The notes beneath the pieces were generated by a model that was given only the letters and a program-made list of their open reading frames with translations, was not told the origin of the DNA and made no database searches. From contig WQST01000164.1 of assembly GCA_009787745.1 (NCBI GenBank), positions 1 to 5,769 on the forward strand: 5,769 bases of DNA. The letters are read 5' to 3'. The first letter of the stretch is position 1. Every line of letters begins with the position of its first letter. The DNA is from Lachnospiraceae bacterium (lineage in GTDB: Bacteria > Bacillota > Clostridia > Lachnospirales > Lachnospiraceae). This document shows, piece after piece, positions 5,283 through 5,769 of the stretch. The position numbers and the translations under genes were made by a program.

Positions 5283-5331
5283 AGATAATCTTAATCAGCG
5301 TCCTTTGCTGATTTAGATTATCTTTTCATAT

Positions 5332-5769
5332 TCACCACAACATAATCAAATCGGCTAATTCGGCGGCTTTTTTTCTTAGTTCGGCTAGCTTCTGTTCGCT
5401 TTTTTTATTTAAATAACGTGTGTTATTTATTTCTTTGATTATTTCTACCGTTATCCTCTGCTCTCTTTTTAAGTACATCAGCAAAATCGGGTGGCGCTCT
5501 TTTAAGAGAATTTGACCGTAGCAATCGGCAATGATGGTCATTTCGGTTTCGGTATGGTCAATCGGACCCGGGATTACCTTCATGATCGGATAATATTTAT
5601 CATCTTCCAGAATCATCTCTTCATTAACTGTCCGAAAGCCGTTTCTGCGCAAATAACCGCGAAAAGCAGGGATTTCTGATTGCGGCCCCAAGATCAATTC
5701 TTTAAATGAAGCGGTTTTCTTCGGCGCTTCCGCCAGTATCGACTGCATCAGGCGCCCGCCGATTCCCGA
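5332..5769 (-). CDS. trmK: tRNA (adenine22-N1)-methyltransferase TrmK, C-terminal part; 5' end outside window
   Basis: TrmK uses S-adenosylmethionine to methylate N1 of A22 in the D-loop of certain tRNAs. The reading frame is open to the right edge: 145 residues are visible, beginning SGIGGRLM, which aligns with the GMGG motif of the Rossmann-like methyltransferase domain. The first ATG inside the window (5746-5748) is therefore internal and not a start. It continues with LILGPQSEIPAFRGYL and NEEMILEDDKYYPIM, like the family blocks around LxPQxxxxxLRxWL and EDxKFYEI. The C-terminal 45 or so residues (KSEQKLAELRKKAAEL) are charged and heptad-like, matching the helical coiled-coil tail of TrmK. 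About 90-100 N-terminal residues, including the first SAM-binding motif, should lie off-window. Adjacent trmK and nif3 genes are common in Firmicutes, which supports the call. Confidence 0.88.
   Translation of the reverse strand, partial: SGIGGRLMQSILAEAPKKTASFKELILGPQSEIPAFRGYLRRNGFRTVNEEMILEDDKYYPIMKVIPGPIDHTETEMTIIADCYGQILLKERHPILLMYLKREQRITVEIIKEINNTRYLNKKSEQKLAELRKKAAELADLIMLW

Larger units (their letters stand above)
5212..5323. repeat. Cluster of four different inverted repeats between trmK and nif3
   Basis: Within 112 bp there are four separate hairpin-forming repeats. A: palindrome at 5212-5229. B: ACCTGAATC/GATTCAGGT, 9 bp with a 3-nt loop (5236-5256). C: AGTCGCGC/GCGCGACT, 8 bp with a 3-nt loop (5264-5282). 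D: AGATAATCT plus AATCAGC paired with GCTGATT plus AGATTATCT, 16 bp with one T/T mismatch and a 7-nt loop (5283-5323). C and D abut directly. The stems are unrelated in sequence. The cluster begins 8 nt after the trmK stop and, with flanking bases, fills the 156-bp gap with no room for a gene. Confidence 0.85.

Overview
The window looks like chromosomal DNA of an endospore-forming Firmicute, most likely from the Clostridia or a related class. The evidence is a germination protease gene (gpr), a type A RNase P RNA, strong AGGAGG-type ribosome binding sites, and a trmK-nif3 pair like the yqfN-yqfO pair of Bacillus. I cannot name a genus. Most of the window is housekeeping DNA. There is no sign of phage, insertion sequence or CRISPR.

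Left part (1-2358): a 5' fragment of gpr runs leftward off the window. Divergent from it is a 398-residue MFS transporter of the oxalate/formate antiporter (OFA) family. Its promoter is so close to the ATG that the mRNA should be leaderless. Next, on the + strand, comes rpsT (ribosomal protein S20), with its own strong promoter, an 88-nt leader with a stable hairpin, a TTG start codon and an intrinsic terminator. As I recall, gpr and rpsT are close neighbours in Bacillus, so the transporter looks like an insertion into that neighbourhood.

Right part (2374-5769): all genes are on the - strand, in transcription order trmK (tRNA A22 methyltransferase, 5' part cut off by the window edge), a Nif3-like dinuclear metal protein, a TGS-SAD-uridine kinase-like fusion protein, and rnpB. 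The Nif3 and kinase genes are 10 nt apart, with the kinase Shine-Dalgarno overlapping the Nif3 stop codon. rnpB starts about 14 nt after the kinase stop with no convincing promoter, so it may be co-transcribed and processed. rpsT and rnpB converge tail to tail.

The most unusual non-coding structure is the 156-nt trmK-nif3 gap. It holds four different near-perfect or perfect inverted repeats in a row (5212-5323). One of them ends in a T-tract and reads as a terminator for trmK. The best candidates for follow-up are this hairpin cluster, the leaderless transporter with its phased A-tracts, the rpsT leader with UUG start, and the kinase fusion whose ThrRS-like editing domain has lost its metal ligands.
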